Positions 36,205 to 45,259 of a stretch of 64,000 nt of DNA are shown here, in pieces (positions within the stretch are counted from its first letter, which is position 1; every line of letters begins with the position of its first letter). The position numbers and the translations under genes are program-made. The stretch spans positions 389,633-453,632 of the forward strand of contig JBEVXD010000003.1 of the NCBI GenBank assembly GCA_040506275.1, given 5' to 3'. The notes under the pieces are model-generated. The model was not told where the DNA came from. It did no database searches and was given only the letters and a program-made list of their open reading frames with translations. This DNA comes from Thiodiazotropha sp040506275 (GTDB lineage: Bacteria > Pseudomonadota > Gammaproteobacteria > Chromatiales > Chromatiaceae).

Positions 36205-36588
36205 ATGGAAAAGGAAACAAAGCACGATATCGAAGTTCAGGTAGAGACTCGATACATCGAATCTCAATCACTACCCAAGGAACAGAGGTTTGTCTTTTCC
36301 TATACGGTAACCATTCGCAATGATGGCGACTCTTCTGCACGATTGATGAATCGTCACTGGATCATTACCGATGCCAATGGTAAAACACAGGAAGTACGGG
36401 GTGAAGGGGTAGTCGGCGAGCAACCCCATCTCAACCCAGGAGAGACGTTCCGTTACACCAGCGGCACAGTGCTCGATACCCCTGTCGGCAGCATGCAGGG
36501 GAGTTACGACATGATCGATGCACAAGGCAACCATTTCGACGCCTTGATACCAGCCTTTTCACTTGCGCGCCCTGGTAGTCTTCATTGA
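36205..36588 (+). CDS. apaG: ApaG family protein
   Basis: This 127-residue single-domain ApaG protein has an Ig/FN3-like beta fold: FVFSYTVTIRNDG, RHWIITDANGKTQEVRGEGVVGEQP, PGETFRYTSGTVLDTPVGSM and FDALIPAFSLA. The ATG at 36205 is preferred over the TTG at 36196. It is followed by apaH on the same strand. ApaG's biochemical role is not settled. Confidence 0.95.
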   Translation: MEKETKHDIEVQVETRYIESQSLPKEQRFVFSYTVTIRNDGDSSARLMNRHWIITDANGKTQEVRGEGVVGEQPHLNPGETFRYTSGTVLDTPVGSMQGSYDMIDAQGNHFDALIPAFSLARPGSLH

Positions 36589-36686
36589 TCCAGCGCAGAG
36601 ATATCAATACTTAAAAACTAGCAAACTGAATTCACCACCGCAGCCACTCGTACAATCAGTAAAACAGTAAAAAAAACAAAAAAACT

Positions 36687-37517
36687 ATGGCTATATATGC
36701 AATTGGGGACGTACAGGGTTGTTATGATGAACTTCAGCGTTTGTTGGAGCTGATACATTTTGATCCCGCCAAAGATAAGCTCTGGTTTGCAGGCGACCTA
36801 GTCAATCGAGGCCCTAAATCTCTTAAAGTTGTCCGCTACATCAAGTCTCTTGGGAATCGCGCTGTCTCAGTTTTAGGCAACCATGACCTGCACCTTCTCG
36901 CCCTCTCACAAGGCAATACGAGCCACCAAAAACATGGCTGTCTGACAGAGATTCTCGATGCACCAGACAGCAACGAGCTAATCGATTGGTTGCGCCATCG
37001 CCCAGTGATGTACCACCATCACAAAAGGGGATACAGCATGATTCACGCAGGACTGCCGCCACAATGGGATCTCAATACAGCCTTAAAATGCGCGGGCGAA
37101 CTTGAATCTACCCTGAGAGGAGCTGGTTTTCATGATTACTGCCAGAACATGTATGGCAACAAACCGGACAAGTGGAAGGAAAGCTTACGTGGCATAGAGA
37201 GATTGCGTTTCATCACCAATTGCTTTACGCGCCTTAGATATTGCACAAAGGACGGGCACCTTTCGATGCGGGACAAAGGACCACCGGAACAACACCTTAA
37301 CGGCTCAATTCCCTGGTATGCCGTTGCAGAAAGGAAAACCAAAAATGACCGAATCTTATTTGGTCATTGGTCAACCCTGGGCTACCGCCAAATCAACAAT
37401 GTATGGTCTTTGGATAGCGGCTGCTTTTGGGGTGGACAACTCACTGCACTTAGGATCAGGAAGCACAAATCACCAAAGCCTTATCACTTGCCCTGCTCTT
37501 CCAGGCGTAACAATTGA
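36687..37517 (+). CDS. apaH: Bis(5'-nucleosyl)-tetraphosphatase, symmetrical
   Basis: ApaH hydrolyses Ap4A to two ADP and can remove Np4-type RNA caps. Metallophosphatase motifs are YAIGDVQGCYDELQRLL, FAGDLVNRGPKS and LGNHDLHLLAL, with a late RILFGHWSTLG. It has 276 residues. Its position next to apaG and converging on folA is a typical gammaproteobacterial neighbourhood. Confidence 0.95.
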   Translation: MAIYAIGDVQGCYDELQRLLELIHFDPAKDKLWFAGDLVNRGPKSLKVVRYIKSLGNRAVSVLGNHDLHLLALSQGNTSHQKHGCLTEILDAPDSNELIDWLRHRPVMYHHHKRGYSMIHAGLPPQWDLNTALKCAGELESTLRGAGFHDYCQNMYGNKPDKWKESLRGIERLRFITNCFTRLRYCTKDGHLSMRDKGPPEQHLNGSIPWYAVAERKTKNDRILFGHWSTLGYRQINNVWSLDSGCFWGGQLTALRIRKHKSPKPYHLPCSSRRNN

Positions 37518-37564
37518 GTTGGGGCTCTTATATCAGCAAGCCCAAAAGATATTACTTGATTGCT

Positions 37565-37587
37565 CTATTAAGGTGCCGGGTTATTAG
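37565..37587 (-). repeat. Short dispersed motif overlapping the folA stop
   Basis: On the minus strand this contains the core AACCCGGCACCTTAA. The first TAA of TAATAACCC is the folA stop codon. The same motif, in the same sense relative to the upstream gene, follows elyC and fau. Confidence 0.7.
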
Positions 37588-38072
37588 ATACGCACCAATT
37601 TCACAAATGAATAGCTAAAGATGTTCTTTTCATCCGCAGCGTGTTCTTCCCGCGTCTCCTCCCGCCATTCACTCCAATCGATCTCAGGGAAGTAGACATC
37701 ACCTTCCACATCAGCATCAACCTTAGTCAGATAGATACGATCCGCTCTTGGCATCATCTCGGAATAGAAATGACTGCCGCCGACAATCATGATCTCAGGT
37801 TCGCCCGACACTGCAGCTAAAGCTTCATCAACTGAGTGCACCACTTCTCCTCCAGGCGCCTGATAGTCAGGATTGCGGGTGACAACGATATGCCGCCTAC
37901 CCGGCAGAACACCCGGCAAAGATTCCCAGGTATTTCGCCCCATGAGTATCGGCTTCCCCAGGGTCAGGGACTTAAAGTGTTGCAGATCGGCGGGCAGATG
38001 CCAGGGCAGACGATTCTCATGACCAATCACTCCATTCCGGGCCATTGCTGCAATAAGAGAGATTACTGACAC
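37584..38072 (-). CDS. folA: Dihydrofolate reductase
   Basis: This enzyme reduces dihydrofolate to tetrahydrofolate with NADPH, regenerating the cofactor used by the neighbouring thymidylate synthase. The 162 residues show MARNGVIGHENRLPWHLPADLQHFKSLT, MGRNTWESL and IMIVGGSHFYSEMMP. It is 28 bp downstream of thyA on the same strand. Its stop codon falls in a dispersed motif. Confidence 0.97.
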   Translation of the reverse strand: MSVISLIAAMARNGVIGHENRLPWHLPADLQHFKSLTLGKPILMGRNTWESLPGVLPGRRHIVVTRNPDYQAPGGEVVHSVDEALAAVSGEPEIMIVGGSHFYSEMMPRADRIYLTKVDADVEGDVYFPEIDWSEWREETREEHAADEKNIFSYSFVKLVRI

Positions 38073-38100
38073 TAGTACTCCTTATACTATGGGTAAAATA

Positions 38101-38895
38101 TCAAACTGCCACTGGCGCTTTGATATGTGGATGTGGGTCGTAATCTGTTAATTCAAAATCTTCAAAACGAAAACTAAAGATATCCTTAACCTCAGGATTG
38201 ATCGACATCCTAGGTAAACTTCTGGTCTCCCGGGCAAGCTGTAATTCAACTTGATCAAGATGATTAAGATAGAGATGAGCATCACCAAATGTATGCACAA
38301 ATTCACCCGCTTCTAACCCGGTTACCTGAGCCAGCATCATAGTCAACAGTGCATATGATGCGATGTTAAACGGAACACCTAGAAAAATATCAGCACTTCG
38401 CTGGTAGAGCTGACAAGAGAGCCTGCCTTCAGCAACATAGAACTGGAACAAGCAGTGGCAGGGGGGTAGCGCCATCGTATCGACTTGAGCAGGATTCCAG
38501 GCAGAGACAATCAGGCGTCGTGAGTCAGGATTCTGTTTAATCTGTCGAACCAACTGACTGATCTGATCGATGTGCCCACCATCAGGCGCCGGCCAGGATC
38601 GCCACTGATAGCCATACACCGGCCCCAGATCACCATTTTCATCAGCCCACTCATCCCAGATTCTTACACCATTATCCTTCAGGTAGCGGATATTGGTATC
38701 TCCCTGAAGAAACCAGAGCAGCTCATGAATAATTGATCTAAGGTGGAGCTTTTTTGTGGTGAGTAACGGAAAGCCTTGCTGAAGATCGAATCGCATCTGA
38801 TAGCCGAATACACTTCGGGTACCTGTGCCTGTTCTATCCTCTTTGGTGGTACCGCTGTCGCGCACATGACGCATAAGATCAAGGTACTGTTGCAT
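38101..38895 (-). CDS. thyA: Thymidylate synthase
   Basis: It converts dUMP to dTMP using methylene-tetrahydrofolate. The catalytic Cys is in ALPPCHCLFQFYV, with RSADIFLGVPFNIASYALL and the phosphate-binding Arg pair SRRLIVSAWNPAQ. At 264 residues it has the E. coli length. It is part of lgt-thyA-folA. Confidence 0.98.
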   Translation of the reverse strand: MQQYLDLMRHVRDSGTTKEDRTGTGTRSVFGYQMRFDLQQGFPLLTTKKLHLRSIIHELLWFLQGDTNIRYLKDNGVRIWDEWADENGDLGPVYGYQWRSWPAPDGGHIDQISQLVRQIKQNPDSRRLIVSAWNPAQVDTMALPPCHCLFQFYVAEGRLSCQLYQRSADIFLGVPFNIASYALLTMMLAQVTGLEAGEFVHTFGDAHLYLNHLDQVELQLARETRSLPRMSINPEVKDIFSFRFEDFELTDYDPHPHIKAPVAV

Positions 38896-39017
38896 ACTGT
38901 TGCCTAAAGATCTGATTAAGAACCGGCACCATAATAGGTTACGTTCAGCGCATCAAGCCCAGTGTAGCACCCTTCATGTCTGATGATTTCAGCATCGAAC
39001 AATATGGAACGCCATAC

Positions 39018-39866
39018 TTAAGTCCGGATCGCAACAGGTCGATAGGCCAGATAGAACAGCAGGATACCAAACAAAACCATCGGTATGCTCAATAGCTGAC
39101 CCATGGTCAACCAGCCAAAGGCAAGATAGCCGATATGTATATCCGGCATGCGTACGAACTCAATCCCGAAGCGGAAGATACCGTAGCAGATCAGAAAAAG
39201 ACCGGAAACCGCCATTCTTGGCCTGGCTTTGGATGAGAAGATCCACAGAATCAGAAACAGTAGTACACCCTCAAGCAGAAATTCATAGAGTTGATTCGGA
39301 TGCACCGGAGGAGAATATACCGCATCGGGACTCAACCCCAGCCTGGCGCACAGATTATCTGTTTCGATACAAGGTACCCGCATCCCCCATGGGAGACTGG
39401 TGACGCCACCCCATAGCTCCGCGTTGATAAAGTTACCTAGGCGACCTGCCCCTAGACCAATGGTCACCAGAGGCGCAATAAAATCGGTTGCATCAAAAAA
39501 AGTACGGCCTTCTTTATGGGCAAAAAACCACATCGCCAACAAAACACCAACCAGACCGCCATGAAAGGCCATACCGCCTTCCCAAACCATGAAAATTATG
39601 AGTGGGTTTCCTAAAAAACTCTGCAAATCATAGAACAAGAGGTAACCGACGCGACCACCCAGCACAACCCCAAGCACGATATAAAAGACGATGTCATCAA
39701 CCTGAGGAGCACTCCAGACAATGCCGGGCTTACCCACCCGCACCCGCCCGAGCCACCAGCCACCGAAGAAGCCAATGATGTACATCACGCCATACCAATA
39801 GATATTGACTGACCCAAGGGTCAGTAACACAGGCTCAATGTTGGGGTAGGTCAGCATGGCAGGCAT
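39018..39866 (-). CDS. lgt: Phosphatidylglycerol-prolipoprotein diacylglyceryl transferase
   Basis: Lgt transfers diacylglycerol to the lipobox Cys of prolipoproteins, several of which occur in this window. The seven-TM pattern and the signature GLGAGRLGNFINAELWG are present, with HGGLVGVLLA near the active site. I placed the start at 39866 (MPAMLTYPNIEPVLLTLG). The next ATG at 39857 (MLTYPNI) fits the family equally well. Longer versions add a non-conserved Cys-rich stretch. It is upstream of thyA. Confidence 0.95.
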   Translation of the reverse strand: MPAMLTYPNIEPVLLTLGSVNIYWYGVMYIIGFFGGWWLGRVRVGKPGIVWSAPQVDDIVFYIVLGVVLGGRVGYLLFYDLQSFLGNPLIIFMVWEGGMAFHGGLVGVLLAMWFFAHKEGRTFFDATDFIAPLVTIGLGAGRLGNFINAELWGGVTSLPWGMRVPCIETDNLCARLGLSPDAVYSPPVHPNQLYEFLLEGVLLFLILWIFSSKARPRMAVSGLFLICYGIFRFGIEFVRMPDIHIGYLAFGWLTMGQLLSIPMVLFGILLFYLAYRPVAIRT

Positions 39867-40096
39867 ATTATCACAGGAACCCCATTCTCCAGTGTGACAA
39901 TTTTTTGTAAATCCACCATTTCCCGACACACAAGCCATGATAGTATACCGTGATGCTTGTCACATTTTTCCCCTGTACTGGAATTAATTTCACAAGCGTC
40001 GTGACGGACAAATTCAAAGTGTCAAGTTTTTGTTAGCTGCGCCGCTACCAGGTACAAGATGATGCAATAACCTTTTAGCATCCAACGGGAAGGACA

Positions 40097-40471
40097 ATGA
40101 GCTACGTACACGCACAAAAATTTGAAACATATATACCGCGGGAAATGGATACTCTAGGCTCTAGATTACGCAGAAAAAGACGGGAAAGAGGCTGGACGCA
40201 AGAGGAACTGGCGCTACGTGCCGGCACCAATCAAGCCGTGATCCAGAAGATAGAGAACGGCAAAAGCTTACGCCCCAGAAAAATCGACGAAATCGCTCAG
40301 GTTTTGGATGTAAATCCAGCTTGGCTGATGTTCGGAGAAAATTCATCAACAGTGATGGATGATGAATCCATTGAAGTCGCTAAAGCCTGGCATAATCTGC
40401 CTGAGCCGATACGCAGCCGAATTAAGAGAAATATATTTGAACAGGTTTTGCTTCATTCGAATAAAAAATAG
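40097..40471 (+). CDS. XRE-family helix-turn-helix regulator
   Basis: This 124-residue protein has an HTH_XRE domain at about residues 15-75 (LGSRLRRKRRERGWTQEELALRAGTNQAVIQKIENG). A short helical tail follows with no obvious ligand or peptidase domain. GGAAGGA precedes the ATG, giving a strong ribosome site. It is a stand-alone gene between lgt and an outer-membrane barrel gene. Targets are unknown. Confidence 0.88.
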   Translation: MSYVHAQKFETYIPREMDTLGSRLRRKRRERGWTQEELALRAGTNQAVIQKIENGKSLRPRKIDEIAQVLDVNPAWLMFGENSSTVMDDESIEVAKAWHNLPEPIRSRIKRNIFEQVLLHSNKK

Positions 40472-40482
40472 CTCCCCTTCCA

Positions 40483-40512
40483 TACCGGGGTGTCTTTCAA
40501 GCATCCCGGTAC
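40483..40512 (+). terminator. Possible terminator after the HTH gene
   Basis: The imperfect arms TACCGGGGTG and CATCCCGGTA pair around a 10-nt loop 11 bp past the HTH stop. No good T tract follows, so it may be only a stabilising hairpin. Confidence 0.4.
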
Positions 40513-40708
40513 CCCTACTCCCTCTCTACTGATACGCCCTACTGCAAGATAAGCATAGTACTGCCCGTTCCTATATCCAGAATATCGTGATAATCCTGCC
40601 CGGATTACAGCCGAGTAAAGTAACTACGATTGAATAGAGCAACCGAGTAGTAGATTGAATCCAGCACCTGTTGAAATAAAGGCGCTTTGGATCAACTCAC
40701 AAACCTGA

Positions 40709-41347
40709 TCAAAATCTATAAGAGACTCCGAAAGAGAAAACCGGGTAGTATTTGAAGTCTTCGATATCCTCTTCGAAACGCTGCTCTTCCTGGGCAAGAT
40801 CATCGGGATCAACCAAATCAGCAGCAGATCCCGTGGCTGTCAAATTGACACTTCCGGAACCCTGATACATAAACCCAAGATCGACATTAAAACCCCAGCC
40901 ATGGGCATTAAATAGGCCTGTTTCCCAGCCCAAACCAAAATAGGGTGCAAAAGATCTAAAACCCACATCAGCTTCCAGCCCCACATCCCGATAGACAGTG
41001 TCACCTATGGTGGTAGTCGCGTATTTAGTTGAGCCCTTGATTTCAGAATTATTTCGAAACACCCCTGCGGTAAAACGGAAAGATGATTCAAACGGATGCC
41101 AGTCAGCACGTAGCGATACGCTGCGCAATTCCAGGTCGAGATCATACTCAATGCCGTCTACACGCTCATCGAACCCCAGATCATATCGATTCAACCCTAA
41201 ACGGGCAGAAAATTGATCTGTAAGGCCTAAACCCGCTTCGACACCAAACCCCAAACTACCGAGTCTAATACTCAGCGTTGATTCGTTCGCAAACCCTGGC
41301 ATAGGCAAGATTATCAAGCCAACCATCAATCCCAGGCGCTTGTTCAT
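40709..41347 (-). CDS. Outer-membrane beta-barrel protein
   Basis: It is 212 residues long, with a signal peptide (LGLMVGLIILPMPGFANE) and alternating beta-strand patterns (LSIRLGSLGFGVEAGLGL, FSARLGLNRYDLGF, FGLGWETGLF, WGFNVDLGFMYQGSGS). It ends in the outer-membrane signature FGVSYRF with terminal Phe. The size fits an eight-strand barrel. A 158-bp inverted-repeat element ends about 50 bp upstream of its start. Function is unknown. Confidence 0.85.
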   Translation of the reverse strand: MNKRLGLMVGLIILPMPGFANESTLSIRLGSLGFGVEAGLGLTDQFSARLGLNRYDLGFDERVDGIEYDLDLELRSVSLRADWHPFESSFRFTAGVFRNNSEIKGSTKYATTTIGDTVYRDVGLEADVGFRSFAPYFGLGWETGLFNAHGWGFNVDLGFMYQGSGSVNLTATGSAADLVDPDDLAQEEQRFEEDIEDFKYYPVFSFGVSYRF

Positions 41348-41400
41348 CGACCTCTCCTGTCACCCTGTCCGTGAAAAAAATCATGCAAGCATAATCGTAC

Positions 41401-41558
41401 TATTAACCCGGCGACTAAGTATGTTGTCTTCAGCAGAAGTGTGCCCTTGCTCGGTGTTGCGGCTCTTGACAAGGGAACAACCATTGCCTGCGAGCCGCGC
41501 CTTGATCAAGGGCAGGCTTGAAACCCTGAAGACGACATACTTAGTCGCCAGGTTAATA
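41401..41558. repeat. 158-bp inverted-repeat element (second MITE-like family)
   Basis: The ends are TATTAACCCGGCGACTAAG and its inverse CTTAGTCGCCAGGTTAATA. The terminal repeats extend to about 33 bp with two mismatches (to GTCTTCAG). Inner arms also pair imperfectly (GTGCCCTTG...GCGGCTC against GAGCCGCG...CAAGGGC). No coding capacity is seen. It lies just upstream of the barrel protein gene and could alter its promoter. Confidence 0.85.
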
Positions 41559-41731
41559 AGATAGGCGGCGACCAGAGGGATTTCTTTAAACAACCATAAT
41601 CGGAACAACGATTGATCCGAATCATCAGGAACTGATCAGAAATGGAAAACAGAGTGGTTCGAAGAGTGGCCGATTACACTGTCTAAAGCTTGACCAGGTC
41701 ACACTGGTTGGCTTGATGGCACGACTGTTTC

Positions 41732-42196
41732 CTAACTATTATCTTCACTCCACTGACGGATAGCCTCATCATCACTTTCTCGTGCATCAACCCATCGCTC
41801 ACCATTTCCAGTCGCCTCTTTCTTCCAAAAAGGTGCCTGGGTTTTTAAATAGTCAATGATGAATTCACAAGCCTGAAAAGCCTCTTTTCGGTGAGATGAT
41901 GCCACTGCAACCAAAACGATGGGATCAGTAGGTTTTAAAGCCCCTACCCTATGTACAACCCGGCATCCCTGTAGGGTCCAGCGCTCAAATGCCACTGCAA
42001 CAATCTTCTCCAAAGCTTTCTCAGTCATTCCCGGATAGTGCTCAAGATAAAGATGATCAACCTGCTCTCCCTGATTTAGATCACGCATCAGGCCAACAAA
42101 GCTCACCACCGCCCCGATAGCCGGGTTGTCGCCTCGCAACAGATCCACTTCCCGATTGGGATCAAACGGTTCACTCTCAATGCTGATACTGAACAT
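41732..42196 (-). CDS. moaE: Molybdopterin synthase catalytic subunit
   Basis: MoaE converts precursor Z (cPMP) to molybdopterin with sulfur delivered by MoaD. The 154 residues show GAVVSFVGLMRD, LYLEHYPGMTEKAL, VHRVGALKPTDPIVLVAV and the Lys-containing PFWKKEATGNGERWV. It follows moaD after 3 bp. Confidence 0.96.
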   Translation of the reverse strand: MFSISIESEPFDPNREVDLLRGDNPAIGAVVSFVGLMRDLNQGEQVDHLYLEHYPGMTEKALEKIVAVAFERWTLQGCRVVHRVGALKPTDPIVLVAVASSHRKEAFQACEFIIDYLKTQAPFWKKEATGNGERWVDARESDDEAIRQWSEDNS

Positions 42197-42199
42197 TCC

Positions 42200-42451
42200 T
42201 CAACCTCCAGTTACGGGTGGAAACAACGCAACTTCATCCCCTTCCCGTAACGGTGTTTGTGGATTAGCCATCTCCTGATTGACCGCCATCATTATCCGCT
42301 GGTCCGCAGCTAAAAGTCGCGGCCAGGCACCATCCCGTTGACGCAATTGGCGCAAAAGATCTTCAACACAGGAGATATCTTCCGATGCTAGAGTCTCAGA
42401 ATCGACACCCAGTTCCTCACGAAACCTGGCAAATAGACGTAATTGAATCAT
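42200..42451 (-). CDS. moaD: Molybdopterin synthase sulfur carrier subunit
   Basis: This 83-residue ubiquitin-like protein ends in the required Gly-Gly (ALFPPVTGG), which is thiocarboxylated by MoeB. It is paired with moaE, 3 bp upstream of it. moaA and moaC are not in the window. Confidence 0.95.
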   Translation of the reverse strand: MIQLRLFARFREELGVDSETLASEDISCVEDLLRQLRQRDGAWPRLLAADQRIMMAVNQEMANPQTPLREGDEVALFPPVTGG

Positions 42452-42723
42452 TCAGGGATCCTCAGTGCAGACTGAAGCAGTTGTTTATGCAATACCGAAA
42501 TGGTGCAGTGACCAAAAACCTATACACACTATTCTAACCTACAGCATAGTTCTGTCATTCATTCACCTACTTGTATGGGGGCTTTTTAAATCCCTCATAC
42601 GGTGAGGCAGGCCTTTTCGCGCCATAGCCCACACTTCAAGTAACACTCCCTGCTACTCGGATTTGACAGGGTCTTGAAGTCAGAACAGTCAAAACAAATA
42701 CAGGTATATAAAATAGTGTAGGG

Positions 42724-43962
42724 CTAGGCCATCAACTCACTATAGGGAATAAAATCGACAAGATCTCCGGGAGCAATTGCGGTCAATGGCGGTAGAACCA
42801 CTAATCCATTAGCCCAGGCTACTGAGGTCAGCACTCCAGACGATGGATTGGAAAACAGTCGCACCACCTCTCGTCCCAAATCATCAACCTCCAATCGACC
42901 CCGAGCGTACTCCTGGCGTTTGTCCGAATCACCCTTCTCGAAACCTGCAACAACCTTGCGTGCTATAGGCTGAACACCTGTCGTCACCCCCTGCATGCTT
43001 TTGATATAGGGTCTGGTGAATATTGAGAAGGTTACAAACAGTGATACCGGATTACCTGGTGAACCTAAAAAGGGTGTTGCATTAATATGCCCAAAAGCCA
43101 ATGGCTTACCTGGCCGGCTGGCAATTTTCCACAGCTCGAGGGAACCCAGACTCTCCACGGCGGGCTTAACATGATCCTCTTCTCCAACTGACACCCCACC
43201 AGAAGCCAATATCAGGTCTGCCTCTTCAGCCCCCTGCAGCAAAGCTTCACAAGTTGCTTCAAAGGTATCTTCTACAATGCCCATCTGTATCACTTCACAG
43301 CCCAGTTGTTGTACCAAGCCTGTGAGGGTAAATTGATTGGAATTATAGATCTGGCCAGGCCCGAGACTATTACCGGGCATAACCAGCTCATCACCACTGG
43401 AGAAGAGTGCCACCTTAAGTTTCCGGTAGACCACCAGCTCATCAACACCAACCGAAGCAGCCAGACCAAGATGCTGGGGTGCCAATCTCAAGCCCGGCTT
43501 GAGAACTGCTTCACCCTGTAAAATATCCTCTCCTGCACGCCTGATATTTGCACCGACAAGGGGCTTTTCCTTGATGAGCAAGCGATCACCATGCTCTTCG
43601 CACACTTCCTGTATGACCACGGCATCCGCACCAGGAGGAATGGGAGCACCAGTGAAGATGCGAGCAACTGAACCAGGCGCCAACGGTTGCCCAACCGATC
43701 CTGCAGCTATGCGTTGGTCAATGACCAATTGATCCGCTTCACCAGACAGATCAACAGACCTCAGTGCGTACCCATCCATGGCGCTGTTATCCCAGGGAGG
43801 CACATCGACCTGACTATTGACTGGCTCAGCTAATACTCTGCCCAGTGCCTGATCCAACGCTACTGACTCTATCTCTGTAATCGTTACAGCCTGTTGCAGC
43901 AGGTAGGACAGTGCTTCATCAACTGGCTTTAATGATGGCTGATGGCTATCACAATCACCCAT
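42724..43962 (-). CDS. moeA: Molybdopterin molybdenumtransferase
   Basis: MoeA inserts molybdate into adenylylated molybdopterin. The 412 residues include WDNSAMDGYALRS, IFTGAPIPPGADAVV, LFSSGDELV, LASGGVSVGEEDHVK and FLGSPGNPVS. The start at 43962 is chosen because GGGAGGTG, a strong ribosome site, lies 5 bp upstream. The ATG at 43977 overlaps that site. It is upstream of moaD-moaE on the same strand with a 272-bp gap. Confidence 0.95.
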   Translation of the reverse strand: MGDCDSHQPSLKPVDEALSYLLQQAVTITEIESVALDQALGRVLAEPVNSQVDVPPWDNSAMDGYALRSVDLSGEADQLVIDQRIAAGSVGQPLAPGSVARIFTGAPIPPGADAVVIQEVCEEHGDRLLIKEKPLVGANIRRAGEDILQGEAVLKPGLRLAPQHLGLAASVGVDELVVYRKLKVALFSSGDELVMPGNSLGPGQIYNSNQFTLTGLVQQLGCEVIQMGIVEDTFEATCEALLQGAEEADLILASGGVSVGEEDHVKPAVESLGSLELWKIASRPGKPLAFGHINATPFLGSPGNPVSLFVTFSIFTRPYIKSMQGVTTGVQPIARKVVAGFEKGDSDKRQEYARGRLEVDDLGREVVRLFSNPSSGVLTSVAWANGLVVLPPLTAIAPGDLVDFIPYSELMA

Positions 43963-44005
43963 TTTCACACCTCCCATAACAGAACCAGAATTTGCTTAGA
44001 GCTTC

Positions 44006-44169
44006 AACCTGAATCCGTGGATTCATGGCGAGCGCAGAGTGTAAGATGTTGGTTTCCCAGTGGAATCAAAAAATCTTAGCTTCACCCATAGGTTCAGTGG
44101 GCATTTTTTGAACCGCTGGGGAAGCAATAGCTTGCGCTATGTGCCGTCATGAACTCACGGATTCAGGTT
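44006..44169 (+). repeat. 164-bp inverted-repeat element, copy 2
   Basis: It has the same length and termini as copy 1 (AACCTGAATCCGTGGATTCA ... TGAACTCACGGATTCAGGTT) and lies in the same plus-strand orientation. Its right end encodes, on the minus strand, the last residues (NLNP) and the TGA stop of the PfkB kinase. Confidence 0.9.
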
Positions 44170-45093
44170 ATAGTCAAATGCCTTCTCAAAGCGATGCCCT
44201 AACTCATCTTCAGAGATGAAGTGATTTTGAGTTCCAGCTTGTTCAATTTTTATAGCTCCCATCAATGAAGCAATTCTGCCGGTGGTCTCCCAATCCATAT
44301 CATTCATCAGACCATAAATCAGACCGGCACGATAAGCATCACCACACCCGGTAGGATCAACCACCGCTTTTACCGGAGCGTTGGGGATTTCGAAAACCTT
44401 ATCCTGAGTAATAATCTCAGAACCTTCTCCGCCACGGGTCACAATTACTCCCTCAACCATTTGTGCTAATTGCTTCAGGCTCTTGCCTGTTCTTTCCTGC
44501 ATCAACATCGCTTCATAATCATTGAAAGCCATCCATGTAGCCTGCTCAGCAAACTCAAGCAGACTATCCCCTTCGAACATTGGCATGCCTTGACCAGGAT
44601 CAAAGATAAAAGGTACACCACTCTCAGCGAATTGTCTGGCATGATCCACCATGCCCTGACGCCCGTCTGGAGATACCATACCCAAGGTGCAGCCCTCAAT
44701 TTTTGAGACATCGATATCATGGGCCTGGTTCATGGCTCCCGGATGAAAAGCGGTGATCTGATTATCGTCCTTGTCGGTTGTGATATAAGCTTGGGCGGTA
44801 TAGCTACCCGGTATCACTCTGACATGATCAAGACTAACACCGCACTCTGCCATCCATTTGCCATAGGGTTCAAAGTCATCACCAACCGTCCCCACCGGCT
44901 TTCCTTTACCTCCCAGCAGTTTCAGGTTGTAGGCAATATTCCCTGCACAGCCACCAAACTCCCTGCGCATATCTGGCACCAGAAAAGATACATTCAGGAT
45001 ATGGACTTGTTCAGGAAGAATGTGATGTTTGAAGTGGTCATGAAAGACCATTATGGTATCAAATGCGAATGAACCACAGATCAATGCCGACAT
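44155..45093 (-). CDS. PfkB-family carbohydrate/nucleoside kinase
   Basis: This 312-residue ribokinase-fold protein has an N-terminal substrate-binding GG motif (REFGGCAGNIAYNLKLLGG) and the ATP/catalytic motif VDPTGCGDAYRAGLIYGL, where Asp is the base. Sequence features fit the adenosine-kinase-like branch, but the substrate is not certain. It is downstream of gcvPB on the same strand with a 166-bp gap. The last four residues and the stop codon lie in the 164-bp element, so the native C terminus may have been altered. Confidence 0.87.
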   Translation of the reverse strand: MSALICGSFAFDTIMVFHDHFKHHILPEQVHILNVSFLVPDMRREFGGCAGNIAYNLKLLGGKGKPVGTVGDDFEPYGKWMAECGVSLDHVRVIPGSYTAQAYITTDKDDNQITAFHPGAMNQAHDIDVSKIEGCTLGMVSPDGRQGMVDHARQFAESGVPFIFDPGQGMPMFEGDSLLEFAEQATWMAFNDYEAMLMQERTGKSLKQLAQMVEGVIVTRGGEGSEIITQDKVFEIPNAPVKAVVDPTGCGDAYRAGLIYGLMNDMDWETTGRIASLMGAIKIEQAGTQNHFISEDELGHRFEKAFDYNLNP

Positions 45094-45259
45094 AATTACC
45101 CCTTGTCGATTTAAGTTTCAGATGTGAGTATTGTACAGAGATAATAGAGGAACGACTTAATCATATAGCGCCAGTCATGCAACTTAATGGAGACGCCGCA
45201 TCAAGTGTCAATTTACACAGCTATCTTTAAACATCCCTGTTAAAAAATTCCCGCCCTAA

